Positions 27,497 through 36,880 of a DNA stretch of 64,000 nt are shown here, piece by piece. Each line of letters starts with the position of its first letter. The stretch's first letter is position 1. This DNA comes from Leptolyngbya sp. O-77 (GTDB lineage: Bacteria; Cyanobacteriota; Cyanobacteriia; Elainellales; Elainellaceae), in contig NZ_AP017367.1 of the NCBI RefSeq assembly GCF_001548395.1, positions 5,121,001 to 5,185,000 of the forward strand, in the 5' to 3' direction. The notes beneath the pieces were generated by a model. It was not told the DNA's origin, ran no database searches, and saw nothing but the letters and a program-made list of their open reading frames with translations. The position numbers were made by a program, and so were the translations under genes.

Positions 27497-27850
27497 ATGC
27501 AAGTTCCAGATAATCCAAGCAATAGCGATATTCGAGATGTCCTGATTCAGTTTCGAGACGAATTCATTCTGTTTCGAGATGACGTAAATCAGAAGTTTGA
27601 GCAGCTTGACGATCGGTTTGAGCAACTAGAGCAACAAGTCGAAGGGCTTGGAGGCAAGGTTGATCGGTTGGAGAATCAAGTTGAAAAGCTAGACTACAAG
27701 TTCGATACCTATCAGAAAGGGACGGATGGCATGGTTCGTATGGCAACGACCATCATCATTGCAACTGCTTCCGTTGTCGTGCTGGCGAATTTAAGTCCGG
27801 CCGTCAATGCTCTGATTACTGCCTTTTTCAAGACCTCCAGCGGCACTTAA
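27497..27850 (+). CDS. Small coiled-coil membrane protein
   Basis: A 117-residue protein with a long heptad-rich coiled coil (about 15-75; units such as RFEQLEQQVEGLGGKVDRL) followed by one hydrophobic helix (about 84-105, TTIIIATASVVVLANLSPAV). This is a tail-anchored oligomer layout found in many cyanobacterial proteins of unknown role. It is oriented against gltB and gltD and lies between them. Confidence 0.75.
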   Translation: MQVPDNPSNSDIRDVLIQFRDEFILFRDDVNQKFEQLDDRFEQLEQQVEGLGGKVDRLENQVEKLDYKFDTYQKGTDGMVRMATTIIIATASVVVLANLSPAVNALITAFFKTSSGT

Positions 27851-27898
27851 GCGTTACAGAGCAGGCGCAGACCCACTCTTTAACAAAACCTCAACACC

Positions 27899-30800
27899 TC
27901 AACTGCCGCCCACGCGGGCCACATCGCGGGCGTTTTGCTCGAAGGCGGCGGCTAGGGCATCGTCGCCACTGAGGCCAGAAGACATCGCAGCGGCGATCGC
28001 CTCCAATACGCGCTTGTAGTCCTTCGGCATCACCTTGACGAACTTCGGCACGGTATTCTCCCAGTCAGCAAGGACTCGCTGAGCCACCGCGCTCTGGGTA
28101 TAGTCAGCGTGCTGCTGAATCAACTGGCGCAGGTCGCTGATTTCTTCAGCGTCCTCTAGGCTTTCCAGCCCCACCATCGCCGTGTTGCAGCGGGTCGCAA
28201 AATCGCCTGCCTCGTCCAGTACGTAGGCCACGCCGCCGCTCATGCCCGCAGCAAAGTTGCGCCCGGTGCTGCCCAGCACGACCACCTTGCCGCCCGTCAT
28301 GTATTCGCAGCCGTGGTCGCCCACACCCTCCACCACCGCCGTCACGCCGGAGTTGCGGACAGCAAAGCGTTCGCCCGCGATGCCCCGCGCATACAGTTCG
28401 CCAGCGGTCGCACCATAGAGCGCCACATTCCCGACAATGATGTTTTCTTCCGCCACAAACGTCGAACCAGCAGGTGGATAGACAATAATCTTGCCGCCGC
28501 TGAGGCCCTTACCCAGGTAATCATTCGCGTCGCCCTCCAGTTCTAGCGTTACGCCGCGCGGCACAAATGCACCGAGGCTCTGGCCCGCGCTGCCCTGGAA
28601 ATGCAGATGCACGGTGTCGTCCGGCAACCCTTCCCAATGGCGCTTGGTGATTTCGTTGCCGAGGATCGTGCCGACAACGCGATTCACGTTTTTGATCGGC
28701 AGCGTAGCGCGGACGGGTTCGCCCCGCTCGATGGCAGGTTTACAACGATCTAACAACACTGTCATGTCAAGGGATTTTTCTAGCCCATGATCCTGCGGCA
28801 TCTGGCAATAGCGGCCGACTTCGGGCCCGACTTCGGGCTGATAGAGAATCTTGGAGAAGTCCAGCCCCTTAGCTTTCCAGTGGTCAATAGCGCGTTTTGG
28901 CTCCAGCACATCTGTCCGTCCGACCATTTCGTTCAGCGTGCGGAAGCCCAGTTCCGCCATGATTTCCCGCACTTCCTGGGCGATGAAGGTCATGAAGTTG
29001 ACCGTGTGCTGCGGGTCGCCCGTGAACTTTTCACGCAACTGCGGGTCTTGGGTGGCGATGCCGACGGGGCAGGTGTTGAGGTGGCAGGCCCGCATCATGA
29101 TGCAGCCCAGCGTCACCAGGGGCGCGGTGGCAAAGCCGAATTCTTCGGCACCCAGCAGAGCGGCGATCGCCACGTCGCGTCCCGTCTTCATCTGCCCGTC
29201 GGTTTCCACCACAATGCGCGATCGCAGATTGTTCAGCACCAGGGTTTGGTGGGTTTCCGCCAGTCCCAGTTCCCAGGGCAAGCCTGCGTGCTTGATGGAG
29301 GTCTGGGGCGATGCGCCCGTGCCGCCATCGAAGCCAGAAATCAGCACCACGTCGGCGTGGGCTTTTGAAACCCCAGCGGCAATCGTGCCCACGCCCACTT
29401 CGGAAACGAGCTTGACACTGATGCGGGCCTCGCGGTTGGCATTTTTTAGGTCGTGAATCAGTTCTGCCAGGTCTTCGATGGAGTAAATATCGTGGTGCGG
29501 CGGCGGCGAAATTAGCCCCACGCCAGGGGTTGAGTGGCGCACCTTGGCAATCCAGGGATAGACCTTCTTGCCCGGAAGCTGGCCGCCTTCGCCAGGTTTT
29601 GCACCCTGGGCCATTTTGATCTGGATTTCCTTTGCCTGGGACAGGTAGAGACTGGTCACGCCAAAGCGACCAGAGGCGACTTGCTTAATCGCGCTGTTTT
29701 TGGAATCGCCGCGCTCATTCGTCCAGGTGTAGCGGTCGGGGTCTTCGCCGCCCTCGCCTGTGTTGGACTTGCCGCCAATGCGATTCATGGCGATCGCCAG
29801 TGTTTCGTGCGCCTCTTTGGAAATCGAGCCGTAGCTCATTGCGCCGGTTTTGAAGCGCTTCAAAATCGCCTCCACCGGCTCCACTTCCTCAATCGGCACG
29901 GGCTGCCGTGGCTTGAATTGCAGCAATCCGCGCAGCGTGAAGTATTGTTGATTTTGCTCATTCACGAGGGCGGAATATTGCTTGAACAACTCGTAGTTGC
30001 CCTCGCGCACGGCCCGTTGCAGCGTGTGGATCGTCAGCGGGCTAAATAGATGCGCTTCGCCATCCTTCCGCCATTGATACTCGCCGCCCACATCGAGCGT
30101 TTCGTTATCCGTCGTGCGTTCCGCGAAGGCGTGATGATGCCGCAAAATCGCTTCCTGGGCAATGACCTCTAAGCCTACACCTTCGATACGCGAGGCCGTC
30201 CAGCTAAAGTAGCGATCCACGACGGCCCGATTTAGCCCAATTGCCTCAAAAATCTGCGCCCCACGATAGCTCTGGATGGTGGAAATGCCAATCTTTGAGG
30301 CGACTTTGATCACGCCCTTGGTGGCAGACTTGACATAATTTTTGCAGGCCGTGGCGTAGTCCACATCCACCAGCAGCCCGTCGTCGATCATGCCCTGGAG
30401 GGTCGCAAACGCCAGATAGGGATTAATCGCGCCGCAGCCATAGCCGATCAGCGTGGCGAAATGATGCACCTCGCGCGGTTCGCCCGACTCCAGCACGATG
30501 CCGCAGCGGGTACGATTGCCCTGGCGAATCAGGTGATGGTGCAGTCCCGCCACTGCCAGCAGCGCTGGAATCGGAGCCTGCGTCTCGCTCACCGAGCGAT
30601 CGCTCAGGATTAAAATACTGGCTCCAGCGGCGATCGCCCCATCCGCCGCCGCAAACAGTGCGTCCAATGCCTGCTCCAGTCCGGCCGCGCCCGCCTGCGG
30701 GTCAAACACGATCGGCAGCGTTGCCGAGCGGAACGGCCCGTCTGGTTGCGCCTTCAGCTTCGCCAGTTCTGCATTCGTCAGAATCGGCGTTTTCAGCTTG

Positions 30801-32596
30801 ATCATCTGGCAGCTTTCGGCCACGGGTTCCAGCAGGTTGCGCTCGGAACCGATGGTGGTTTCCGCCGAGGTGATGATTTCTTCCCGAATCGAGTCAATCG
30901 GCGGATTCGTCACCTGGGCAAAGAGTTGCTTGAAGTAGGTGTAGAGCAACTTGGGGCGATCGCTCAGCACCGATAGCGGCGTATCCGTGCCCATTGCGCC
31001 CACCGCCTCCACGCCGTCCCGCGCCATCGGCAGCAGCAGCATCCGCAGGTCCTCGAAGGTGTAGCCGAAGGTGGTTTGAAGAGAGATGAGGGGATGAGGG
31101 GATGAGGAGGTAAGCGGATGAAGAGATCGGTCTGGATTCTCCTCATCTCCCCCTCTCCTCATCTCCTCATCAAAGCGTTGCGCCGTCACCGGCTCCCCGG
31201 CTGGCAAGTCGGCGAGATCCACCAGATACCGATCCAGCCACTCGCGGTAGGGCTGCTGGGTGACGATTTGCTGCTTTAGCTCGTCGTCGGCAATGATGCG
31301 TCCCTGGTTCATGTCTACCAGGAACATGCGGCCGGGCTGGAGGCGACCCTTATGGGCGACGCGCTCTGGCTCGATGGGCAGCACGCCTGCCTCGGAGGCC
31401 ATAATCACTAGGTCGTCATGCGTGACATAGTAGCGGGAGGGACGCAGCCCATTGCGATCCAGCACTGCGCCCATCATCGTGCCGTCGGTAAAGGCAATAG
31501 AGGCGGGACCATCCCAGGGTTCCATCAGGCAGGCGTGGTATTCGTAAAACGCCTTTTTGTCCTGGCTCATGGACTCGTGAGCCGTCCAGGGTTCTGGAAT
31601 CATCATCATGACGGCGTGGGGGAGCGATCGCCCGGCCAAGGTCAGCAGTTCCAGCGTGTTGTCAAAGATTCCAGAGTCGCTACCGTTGACGTTGATCAGG
31701 TTGGGGACTTTTTTCAGGTCATCCCCAAACAGATCGGACTCAAACAAGGCTTGACGGGCGTGCATCCAGTTGATGTTGCCCCGCAGGGTATTGATTTCGC
31801 CGTTGTGCGCGATGTAGCGATAGGGGTGCGCTCGCTCCCAGCTTGGGAACGTGTTGGTACTAAAGCGTGAATGCACCAGACCCAGCGCACTCTCCATGTC
31901 CGGATCATGCAAGTCGGGATAGTATTTGCCCACCTGCTCCGGCATCAGCATCCCTTTATAGACCAGCGTGCGGCACGACAAACTAGCCTGATACCAGAAC
32001 GGATCGATACCAGCCGTGCGAATAGCTTTGTGAACGCGCTTGCGAATGACGAAGAGCTTGCGCTCGAACGCCAGATCATCTGCCAAATCGGGCGATCGCT
32101 GAATAAACACCTGCCGCATAAACGGCTCGCTGGCCTTGGCCGTGTTGCCCAGGGATGAATTATCCGTTGGCACGTCGCGCCAGCCCAGCAGCGTTTGCCC
32201 TTCTTCGGCAATGATCTGAGCGGCGATCGCCTCTCCCTGCCGCCGCTGCTCCGGATCGGGCGAGGTGTAGGTCATCCCCACGCCATACTGCCCCGGTGCA
32301 GGCAGCGCAATGCCTTCGACTGCTGCTACTTTCTCCAAAAACTTGTGGGGAATTTGCATTAAAATTCCTGCCCCGTCGCCCGTATTGCTCTCGCAGCCAC
32401 ACGCGCCCCGGTGATCCAGATTGATTAAAATCGTCAGCGCTTGCTCAATGATGTCATGGGATTTTTGCCCCTTCATCTGCACCACAAAGCCCACACCGCA
32501 GGCATCATGCTCAAACTGCGGATCATAGAGTCCCTGGCAATCGGGCAGGTGATTCAAAACATGGGGCGGCTCAGCGGATAAAGCGTGCTGGTTCAT
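27899..32596 (-). CDS. gltB: Glutamate synthase (GOGAT) large subunit, with an inserted segment
   Basis: GltB makes two glutamates from glutamine and 2-oxoglutarate. The 1565-residue protein begins with a 32-residue propeptide; Cys33 in HDACGVGF is the glutaminase nucleophile after processing. FMN-domain blocks (SISKEAHETLAIAMNRIGGK, GAKPGEGGQLPGKKV) and the 3Fe-4S loop (CIMMRACHLNTCPVG) follow, then the C-terminal GXGXG beta-helix. About 28 low-complexity residues (EEMRRGGDEENPDRSLHPL...) interrupt the region before LQTTFGYTFEDL and derive from an inverted-repeat insertion at 31083-31171. The frame is kept. With gltD downstream, an NAD(P)H-type enzyme is implied. Confidence 0.96.
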   Translation of the reverse strand: MNQHALSAEPPHVLNHLPDCQGLYDPQFEHDACGVGFVVQMKGQKSHDIIEQALTILINLDHRGACGCESNTGDGAGILMQIPHKFLEKVAAVEGIALPAPGQYGVGMTYTSPDPEQRRQGEAIAAQIIAEEGQTLLGWRDVPTDNSSLGNTAKASEPFMRQVFIQRSPDLADDLAFERKLFVIRKRVHKAIRTAGIDPFWYQASLSCRTLVYKGMLMPEQVGKYYPDLHDPDMESALGLVHSRFSTNTFPSWERAHPYRYIAHNGEINTLRGNINWMHARQALFESDLFGDDLKKVPNLINVNGSDSGIFDNTLELLTLAGRSLPHAVMMMIPEPWTAHESMSQDKKAFYEYHACLMEPWDGPASIAFTDGTMMGAVLDRNGLRPSRYYVTHDDLVIMASEAGVLPIEPERVAHKGRLQPGRMFLVDMNQGRIIADDELKQQIVTQQPYREWLDRYLVDLADLPAGEPVTAQRFDEEMRRGGDEENPDRSLHPLTSSSPHPLISLQTTFGYTFEDLRMLLLPMARDGVEAVGAMGTDTPLSVLSDRPKLLYTYFKQLFAQVTNPPIDSIREEIITSAETTIGSERNLLEPVAESCQMIKLKTPILTNAELAKLKAQPDGPFRSATLPIVFDPQAGAAGLEQALDALFAAADGAIAAGASILILSDRSVSETQAPIPALLAVAGLHHHLIRQGNRTRCGIVLESGEPREVHHFATLIGYGCGAINPYLAFATLQGMIDDGLLVDVDYATACKNYVKSATKGVIKVASKIGISTIQSYRGAQIFEAIGLNRAVVDRYFSWTASRIEGVGLEVIAQEAILRHHHAFAERTTDNETLDVGGEYQWRKDGEAHLFSPLTIHTLQRAVREGNYELFKQYSALVNEQNQQYFTLRGLLQFKPRQPVPIEEVEPVEAILKRFKTGAMSYGSISKEAHETLAIAMNRIGGKSNTGEGGEDPDRYTWTNERGDSKNSAIKQVASGRFGVTSLYLSQAKEIQIKMAQGAKPGEGGQLPGKKVYPWIAKVRHSTPGVGLISPPPHHDIYSIEDLAELIHDLKNANREARISVKLVSEVGVGTIAAGVSKAHADVVLISGFDGGTGASPQTSIKHAGLPWELGLAETHQTLVLNNLRSRIVVETDGQMKTGRDVAIAALLGAEEFGFATAPLVTLGCIMMRACHLNTCPVGIATQDPQLREKFTGDPQHTVNFMTFIAQEVREIMAELGFRTLNEMVGRTDVLEPKRAIDHWKAKGLDFSKILYQPEVGPEVGRYCQMPQDHGLEKSLDMTVLLDRCKPAIERGEPVRATLPIKNVNRVVGTILGNEITKRHWEGLPDDTVHLHFQGSAGQSLGAFVPRGVTLELEGDANDYLGKGLSGGKIIVYPPAGSTFVAEENIIVGNVALYGATAGELYARGIAGERFAVRNSGVTAVVEGVGDHGCEYMTGGKVVVLGSTGRNFAAGMSGGVAYVLDEAGDFATRCNTAMVGLESLEDAEEISDLRQLIQQHADYTQSAVAQRVLADWENTVPKFVKVMPKDYKRVLEAIAAAMSSGLSGDDALAAAFEQNARDVARVGGS
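31083..31171. mobile_element. Inverted-repeat mini-insertion inside gltB
   Basis: Tandem GATGAGGG units (31085-31111) are mirrored by CTCCTCATC-type units (31139-31171) as an inverted repeat with a roughly 28-bp centre. It adds about 28 residues to GltB without changing frame. Exact ends are uncertain. Composition is unlike the surrounding gene. Confidence 0.6.
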
Positions 32597-33127
32597 GGCG
32601 ACGACCTGAAGGCGAAACGTGAAGTTTTATCTAGAAGCGGGCGTTGACCATAACCTCTAGATGCAACTGGCATTTTCTAACAGGCTTTTGGGTGAAGGTG
32701 CAGGTCTTAAGGATGTTGTCAGATCTGGCGTAGAAATGTCATCGTTTGGTGTGTTTTGCAACAAAGCTGGGACACAAAACCGTTGCAGAAGTTATTAAAA
32801 ATTCACTCGATTTGAGCAGGCGTTATTCTCTAGGAAAGCTCTGAGAGCTAAGTACGTCTCACTTTATGTGCCTCGCTCTTTTCTGGTCTGTCAAAAGCTT
32901 TAAGCCAGGGTAGCCCTAAAAATATCCCTAAAAATATAAGGATGGGCCGCGCACCGTGCGGCCCATCCTTATGCCAAGAATCATTACTTTTCGGGCACTG
33001 CCTAACCCAGAAAAGGGTGGAGGCCAAGAAATGCTGCGTCAAACAGGTTAGGGCTTTAACAAGGAGGCTTTGGAGGGATCTGACTGCGTCAGTCCTGAGA
33101 GATCGGGAAGGATCAACCTACTTAGAT
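32597..33127. other. Intergenic region upstream of gltB and downstream of cupS
   Basis: This 531-bp AT-rich gap holds the gltB promoter region and a strong hairpin at 32940-32968. A direct repeat CCTAAAAATAT flanks the hairpin on its left. I could not identify a convincing NtcA site. Confidence 0.45.
32940..32968 (-). terminator. Hairpin terminator for the NDH-1MS operon
   Basis: GGATGGGCCGC pairs perfectly with GCGGCCCATCC around a 7-nt loop. On the minus strand it is followed by TTATATTTTTA. It lies about 160 bp after the cupS stop. Confidence 0.65.
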
Positions 33128-33529
33128 TCAGCCCATCAAGATCACGTTATCAATGACGTGAATCACGCCATTGTCCGCTTCCACGTCGGGCATCACCACC
33201 GTCGCGTTTTTCACCTCAAAGGCATCGGACAGATCAAGCGGAATTACTGAGCCTTCGACAGAAGTCAGGCTTTTCAGTCCCTTGAGATCTGCCTGGGTGT
33301 ACTTTCCGGACACGACATGGTACTTCAAGATGCGCCCAAGCTGCGGTGGATTTTGCACAAGGGTTTGAATGGTGCCGGGTGGCAATTTGGCAAAGGCATC
33401 GTCCGTCGGCGCGAACACGGTGAACGGCCCGCCGCTCTGCAAAACCTCTACCAGACCCGCCGCTTGAACTGCTGCGACGAGCGTTGAAAAGCCCTCAGTC
33501 TGCACTGCAATGTCGACAATCGTAGGCAT
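33128..33529 (-). CDS. cupS: Fasciclin-fold protein, CupS subunit of NDH-1MS
   Basis: This 133-residue single FAS1 domain starts at 33529 (MPTIVDIAVQTEGFSTLVAA); an upstream Met would add 14 unrelated residues. FAS1 motifs are FTVFAPTDDAFAKLP, LKYHVVSGKY and the terminal NGVIHVIDNVILMG. In Synechocystis and Thermosynechococcus the small protein encoded after ndhF3-ndhD3-cupA is CupS, which has a fasciclin-like fold and joins the inducible CO2-uptake NDH-1MS complex. The same gene order here supports the name. There is no signal peptide, which is consistent with a cytoplasmic-side subunit. Confidence 0.85.
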   Translation of the reverse strand: MPTIVDIAVQTEGFSTLVAAVQAAGLVEVLQSGGPFTVFAPTDDAFAKLPPGTIQTLVQNPPQLGRILKYHVVSGKYTQADLKGLKSLTSVEGSVIPLDLSDAFEVKNATVVMPDVEADNGVIHVIDNVILMG

Positions 33530-33718
33530 AGTTAAGTGAATACGGAGTGGATTGATCGATAAATAGATCAACGAATTGATTTGAGCAAAAATAGGATCAG
33601 AGTACTGAAGCCTTAGAGCCTGCTCCCACCCTAACTCCCCATAACAAGAAGGTTACTGAGCCGCTCAGGAACTCTCCCTTTGTGTAGGGGAGTTGGGATA
33701 TACAGGAGCGAGGATGCT

Positions 33719-35026
33719 CTATCGATAGTCCGGACTCTGAATGTTCCGCAGACGTGCTTCTGGGCGCAAGAAGCGATCCATCTGGGCTTCAAAGAACTTG
33801 CGATTAGCCATGCGGTGCTTGGGATTTGGATCATCTAGCGGATACAGCAGCGCCGTCCGCAAAGCCTGAATTACTGCTGATGTGACGTTGTACATCGAGC
33901 GCTGGAAGGTAATCCCTAGCTGAATTAGCATGTCGTCTTTGCCCCGGCAGTGCTGTTGATAATACTCCACCAAGTAAGGCGGCAGAAAGTGCAGCATGTC
34001 CTGCATGAGCAGGGTCGGCGGAATACCTGCGGTGCCGACGGGAAACACATCGGCGTAGAGAATGCCGTAGTGAAAGTCTTTCTGGTCGTCGGGCACCTGA
34101 TGGGCCTGGGCATTGTAGGACTTGGTGCCCCGGAAGGGAGAGGTGCGGTAGAACACGGCTTCTACGTAGGGTAGCGCCGCCTCGTAGAGCCAGGTAAACC
34201 CCTTGGACTTGGGAATGATTTCGTAACATTCGCCATCGATGTAGGCGTGATGGTAGATGGGGCGGCCGGCGATCGCAAAAATGCCGTTTACCAAAAAGTT
34301 CATTGCGTCGGGTACGCCTTTAAACCCGCCCTCATCGTAGATGTCCGACATCTCGAAAAACACCGGAGCCATCACTTCCCAAAACAGCCCCAGATTGGAG
34401 TAGTAAGACAGTTCCCGCACCTTTTCCAGGAACATATCGGGGAAGAGCTGATACAGCCCCAGCATCACCGGATTTTTCTTGAAATAGGCGCGGATGGCGC
34501 GATCGGCATTTTGCTTATATTCGTCGGAGTCGAGATAGGCATCAAACTGGTTCACCGGAGCGTACATGTGCCGATGCCACAGCATGGCCCGCATACATTC
34601 TTCGGCAAATTCCATATTCACCCGGTCGTGCCAGAGGTGGTGCAAGAGTTTGGGCAGCTTTTTCTTGAGTTCACCCTTTTCCATAAATTCCAGCAGTTCC
34701 GGGTGGGCAGACGCTCGACCACGCCAAATTCGCAGGTCGGCCGTGTCTCCGGCGTAGTGGTTGGGGCGATCCAGATATTCCTGGGAAATGAAGTACTTGA
34801 AAAAGGGAAACGGGTCAAGAAACACCTGCTCGGCGATATAGAGCAAGTCGCGCCAGTAGAAATCCATCGGCACAGCATAGGCCTTGTAGATGCCGATGAT
34901 CTGCATTAGGTTTTCAGGGGTGTCGGGCAGCATGGAGCCGCCAGCTTCTAGCCGATGGATGATGTCGGCGTAGGGGTGGCGAGAAGGAGGAATGAGGGTA
35001 GGGGGTGCTTCGAGGGTCGTGACCAT
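33719..35026 (-). CDS. cupA: CO2 hydration protein CupA (ChpY)
   Basis: This 435-residue protein matches the ChpX/ChpY family, which couples NDH-1 to vectorial CO2 hydration. Recognisable blocks are YADIIHRLEAGGSMLPDTPENL, MDFYWRDLLYIAEQVFLDPFP, LLHHLWHDRVNMEFAEECMRAMLWHRHMY (His-rich, metal-site candidates) and FLPPYLVEYYQQHCRGKDDML. Its position after ndhF3 and ndhD3 indicates CupA of the low-CO2-inducible NDH-1MS rather than CupB of the constitutive complex. It lacks membrane helices and is expected on the cytoplasmic face. Confidence 0.93.
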   Translation of the reverse strand: MVTTLEAPPTLIPPSRHPYADIIHRLEAGGSMLPDTPENLMQIIGIYKAYAVPMDFYWRDLLYIAEQVFLDPFPFFKYFISQEYLDRPNHYAGDTADLRIWRGRASAHPELLEFMEKGELKKKLPKLLHHLWHDRVNMEFAEECMRAMLWHRHMYAPVNQFDAYLDSDEYKQNADRAIRAYFKKNPVMLGLYQLFPDMFLEKVRELSYYSNLGLFWEVMAPVFFEMSDIYDEGGFKGVPDAMNFLVNGIFAIAGRPIYHHAYIDGECYEIIPKSKGFTWLYEAALPYVEAVFYRTSPFRGTKSYNAQAHQVPDDQKDFHYGILYADVFPVGTAGIPPTLLMQDMLHFLPPYLVEYYQQHCRGKDDMLIQLGITFQRSMYNVTSAVIQALRTALLYPLDDPNPKHRMANRKFFEAQMDRFLRPEARLRNIQSPDYR

Positions 35027-35159
35027 AGGGGTTACCAGAGGAGGAATGAGTCAGGACAAAAAGGAAGGAAATGATCCTAAAGTCAGCCGCAGTTTTGAGG
35101 AGGGAGGGGACGGGGGAACGATCGACTCCGCTGCTCTACCGCCACCCTCCAGCTTGTCT

Positions 35160-36740
35160 TCACTTAATCCTTGGGCTAGACATTGCTGGGCTGGACATGA
35201 GAAATGAGCTGACTGATTGGGGCGTGGGGGCGATTCCCGCAGGGATCGCTTCGCGAATCGCCAGACGAGCTTCAGCAGGCATAGTCACAACGGCAATTAG
35301 CGTATTGCTCGTAGCTTCGACCCAGCGGACAAGCCAGCTTGGCTGAATACCCAGCAGGAAGATAATCCAGGCTAAAACTAGGGCCGGCGTGCGTTCTGCC
35401 CATTGGACTTGGGGGAAGTAGGCGATCGCATTGTCGAGTCTGCCAAAGCAGGTGCGGTTCAACAGGATGACAAAATAAACGGCTGTCATGCCTGTTCCTG
35501 CAACGGCCATTAGGGTTTGCACTGGGAAGACGGCATAGCTGCCCTGGAAAATCAAAAACTCGGCGACGAAGCCAAATAGACCGGGGATACCTGCACTAGC
35601 CATGCCGCCCAGAATTAGCAGAGCGCTAATGGATGGCAAGCCGCGAATTGGGTTCAGCAAGCCATTGAGCACATCGAGGTCGCGGGTGCCGACTTTGGTT
35701 TCAATCACGCCCACCAAGTGAAACAGCAACGCTAGAATCACGCCGTGGGCAAACATTTGGGAAATTGCGCCCACCATGCTGAGGCTGGTGAGGGCTGCGC
35801 CCGCCAGCAGCAAGTAGCCCATGTGCCCGACAGAACTGTAGGCGACCATACGCTTGATGTCCTTTTGGGCGATCGCCGTGGTTGCGCCATAGAGGATGCT
35901 GATCGAGCCCCAAGTCGCCAGCCAGGGAGCCAGCAGCGTCCAGGCATCGGGAAACAGGGCCAGACAAAAGCGGAAGAGACCGTAGGCTCCTAGCTTGGCC
36001 AGCACACCGCCTAGCAGGATTGCAACAGGAGCCGATGCAGAAACATAGGTATCGGGCAGCCAAGTGTGGAAGGGCACCAGCGGCACCTTAATCCCAAAAC
36101 CAATCAGCAGCGTCACCAATAGCGCAACTTGCAGACCCAGCGGCAGCGTTTGCCCCATCAAGGTGTTGTAGTCAAACGACTTGGCTCCTGTAAACCAGAC
36201 CAGCCCCAGGAATCCTGCCAAAATCAGCGCTCCCGAAAGAGCGGTATAGATTAAAAACTTGACCGCTGCATAGCCCCGCTTTTCGCCCCCCCAGATAGAA
36301 ATCAGCAGATAAAAGGGCACCAGTTCCAGCTCATACAGCAGGAAGAACAGCATCAAGTTTTGCGCGACAAACGCGCCCGCCACGCCGCCGCTGACCAGCA
36401 GCACAAGGGAATAAAACAGGCGCGGCCGCTCGGTCGTTTCGGCACTGCTGAAGATAGCGATCCAAGTCAGCAGACTGTTCAGCACGAGCAGCACTAGCGA
36501 TAGCCCATCTATGCCGAGTCGATAGTCTAACCCCAGCGGCTCAATCCAGGGCAGATACTCTTGCATCTGTAGACCTGGGTTGGTGAGGTCAAACTGGCTC
36601 GCAAGAAACAGGGTGTAGAGCAGAATGCCAGCGGAACCCCAGAGGGCGATCGCCCTCACCCTTGTACCGGGAATGGAGGGCGGCAGCAGCGCCAGCACGA
36701 AGGCAATTACAACTGGTAACCAAATGAGGACGCTAAGCAT
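35160..36740 (-). CDS. ndhD3: NADH dehydrogenase-like subunit NdhD3
   Basis: This 526-residue antiporter-type membrane subunit has about 13-14 helices. The conserved YELELVPFYLLISIWGG (Glu) and GFGIKVPLVPFHTWLPDTYV (Lys) mark proton-channel residues. Location between ndhF3 and cupA assigns it to NDH-1MS, the inducible high-affinity CO2 uptake complex. The C-terminal tail AIREAIPAGIAPTPQ is encoded by the 34-bp palindromic repeat at 35229-35262, so the last ~35 residues are probably non-native. Confidence 0.93.
   Translation of the reverse strand: MLSVLIWLPVVIAFVLALLPPSIPGTRVRAIALWGSAGILLYTLFLASQFDLTNPGLQMQEYLPWIEPLGLDYRLGIDGLSLVLLVLNSLLTWIAIFSSAETTERPRLFYSLVLLVSGGVAGAFVAQNLMLFFLLYELELVPFYLLISIWGGEKRGYAAVKFLIYTALSGALILAGFLGLVWFTGAKSFDYNTLMGQTLPLGLQVALLVTLLIGFGIKVPLVPFHTWLPDTYVSASAPVAILLGGVLAKLGAYGLFRFCLALFPDAWTLLAPWLATWGSISILYGATTAIAQKDIKRMVAYSSVGHMGYLLLAGAALTSLSMVGAISQMFAHGVILALLFHLVGVIETKVGTRDLDVLNGLLNPIRGLPSISALLILGGMASAGIPGLFGFVAEFLIFQGSYAVFPVQTLMAVAGTGMTAVYFVILLNRTCFGRLDNAIAYFPQVQWAERTPALVLAWIIFLLGIQPSWLVRWVEATSNTLIAVVTMPAEARLAIREAIPAGIAPTPQSVSSFLMSSPAMSSPRIK
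35229..35262. repeat. 34-bp palindromic repeat, copy 2
   Basis: GGCGATTC and GAATCGCC form perfect 8-bp inverted arms around CCGCAGGGATCGCTTCGC. It lies inside the 3' end of ndhD3. Confidence 0.8.
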
Positions 36741-36880
36741 AGGTTTAGTCAGGGGTCAGGACGTAAGGGAGCAGGAATCAGGGAGGGCTGATGGTCTTAA
36801 CTCTCTTTTACGAGATTGAACCCTGAGAAATCAGGGGGCAAACCAGCGAGAGTGATCTGCAACCACCACAAGCGAAGAAA

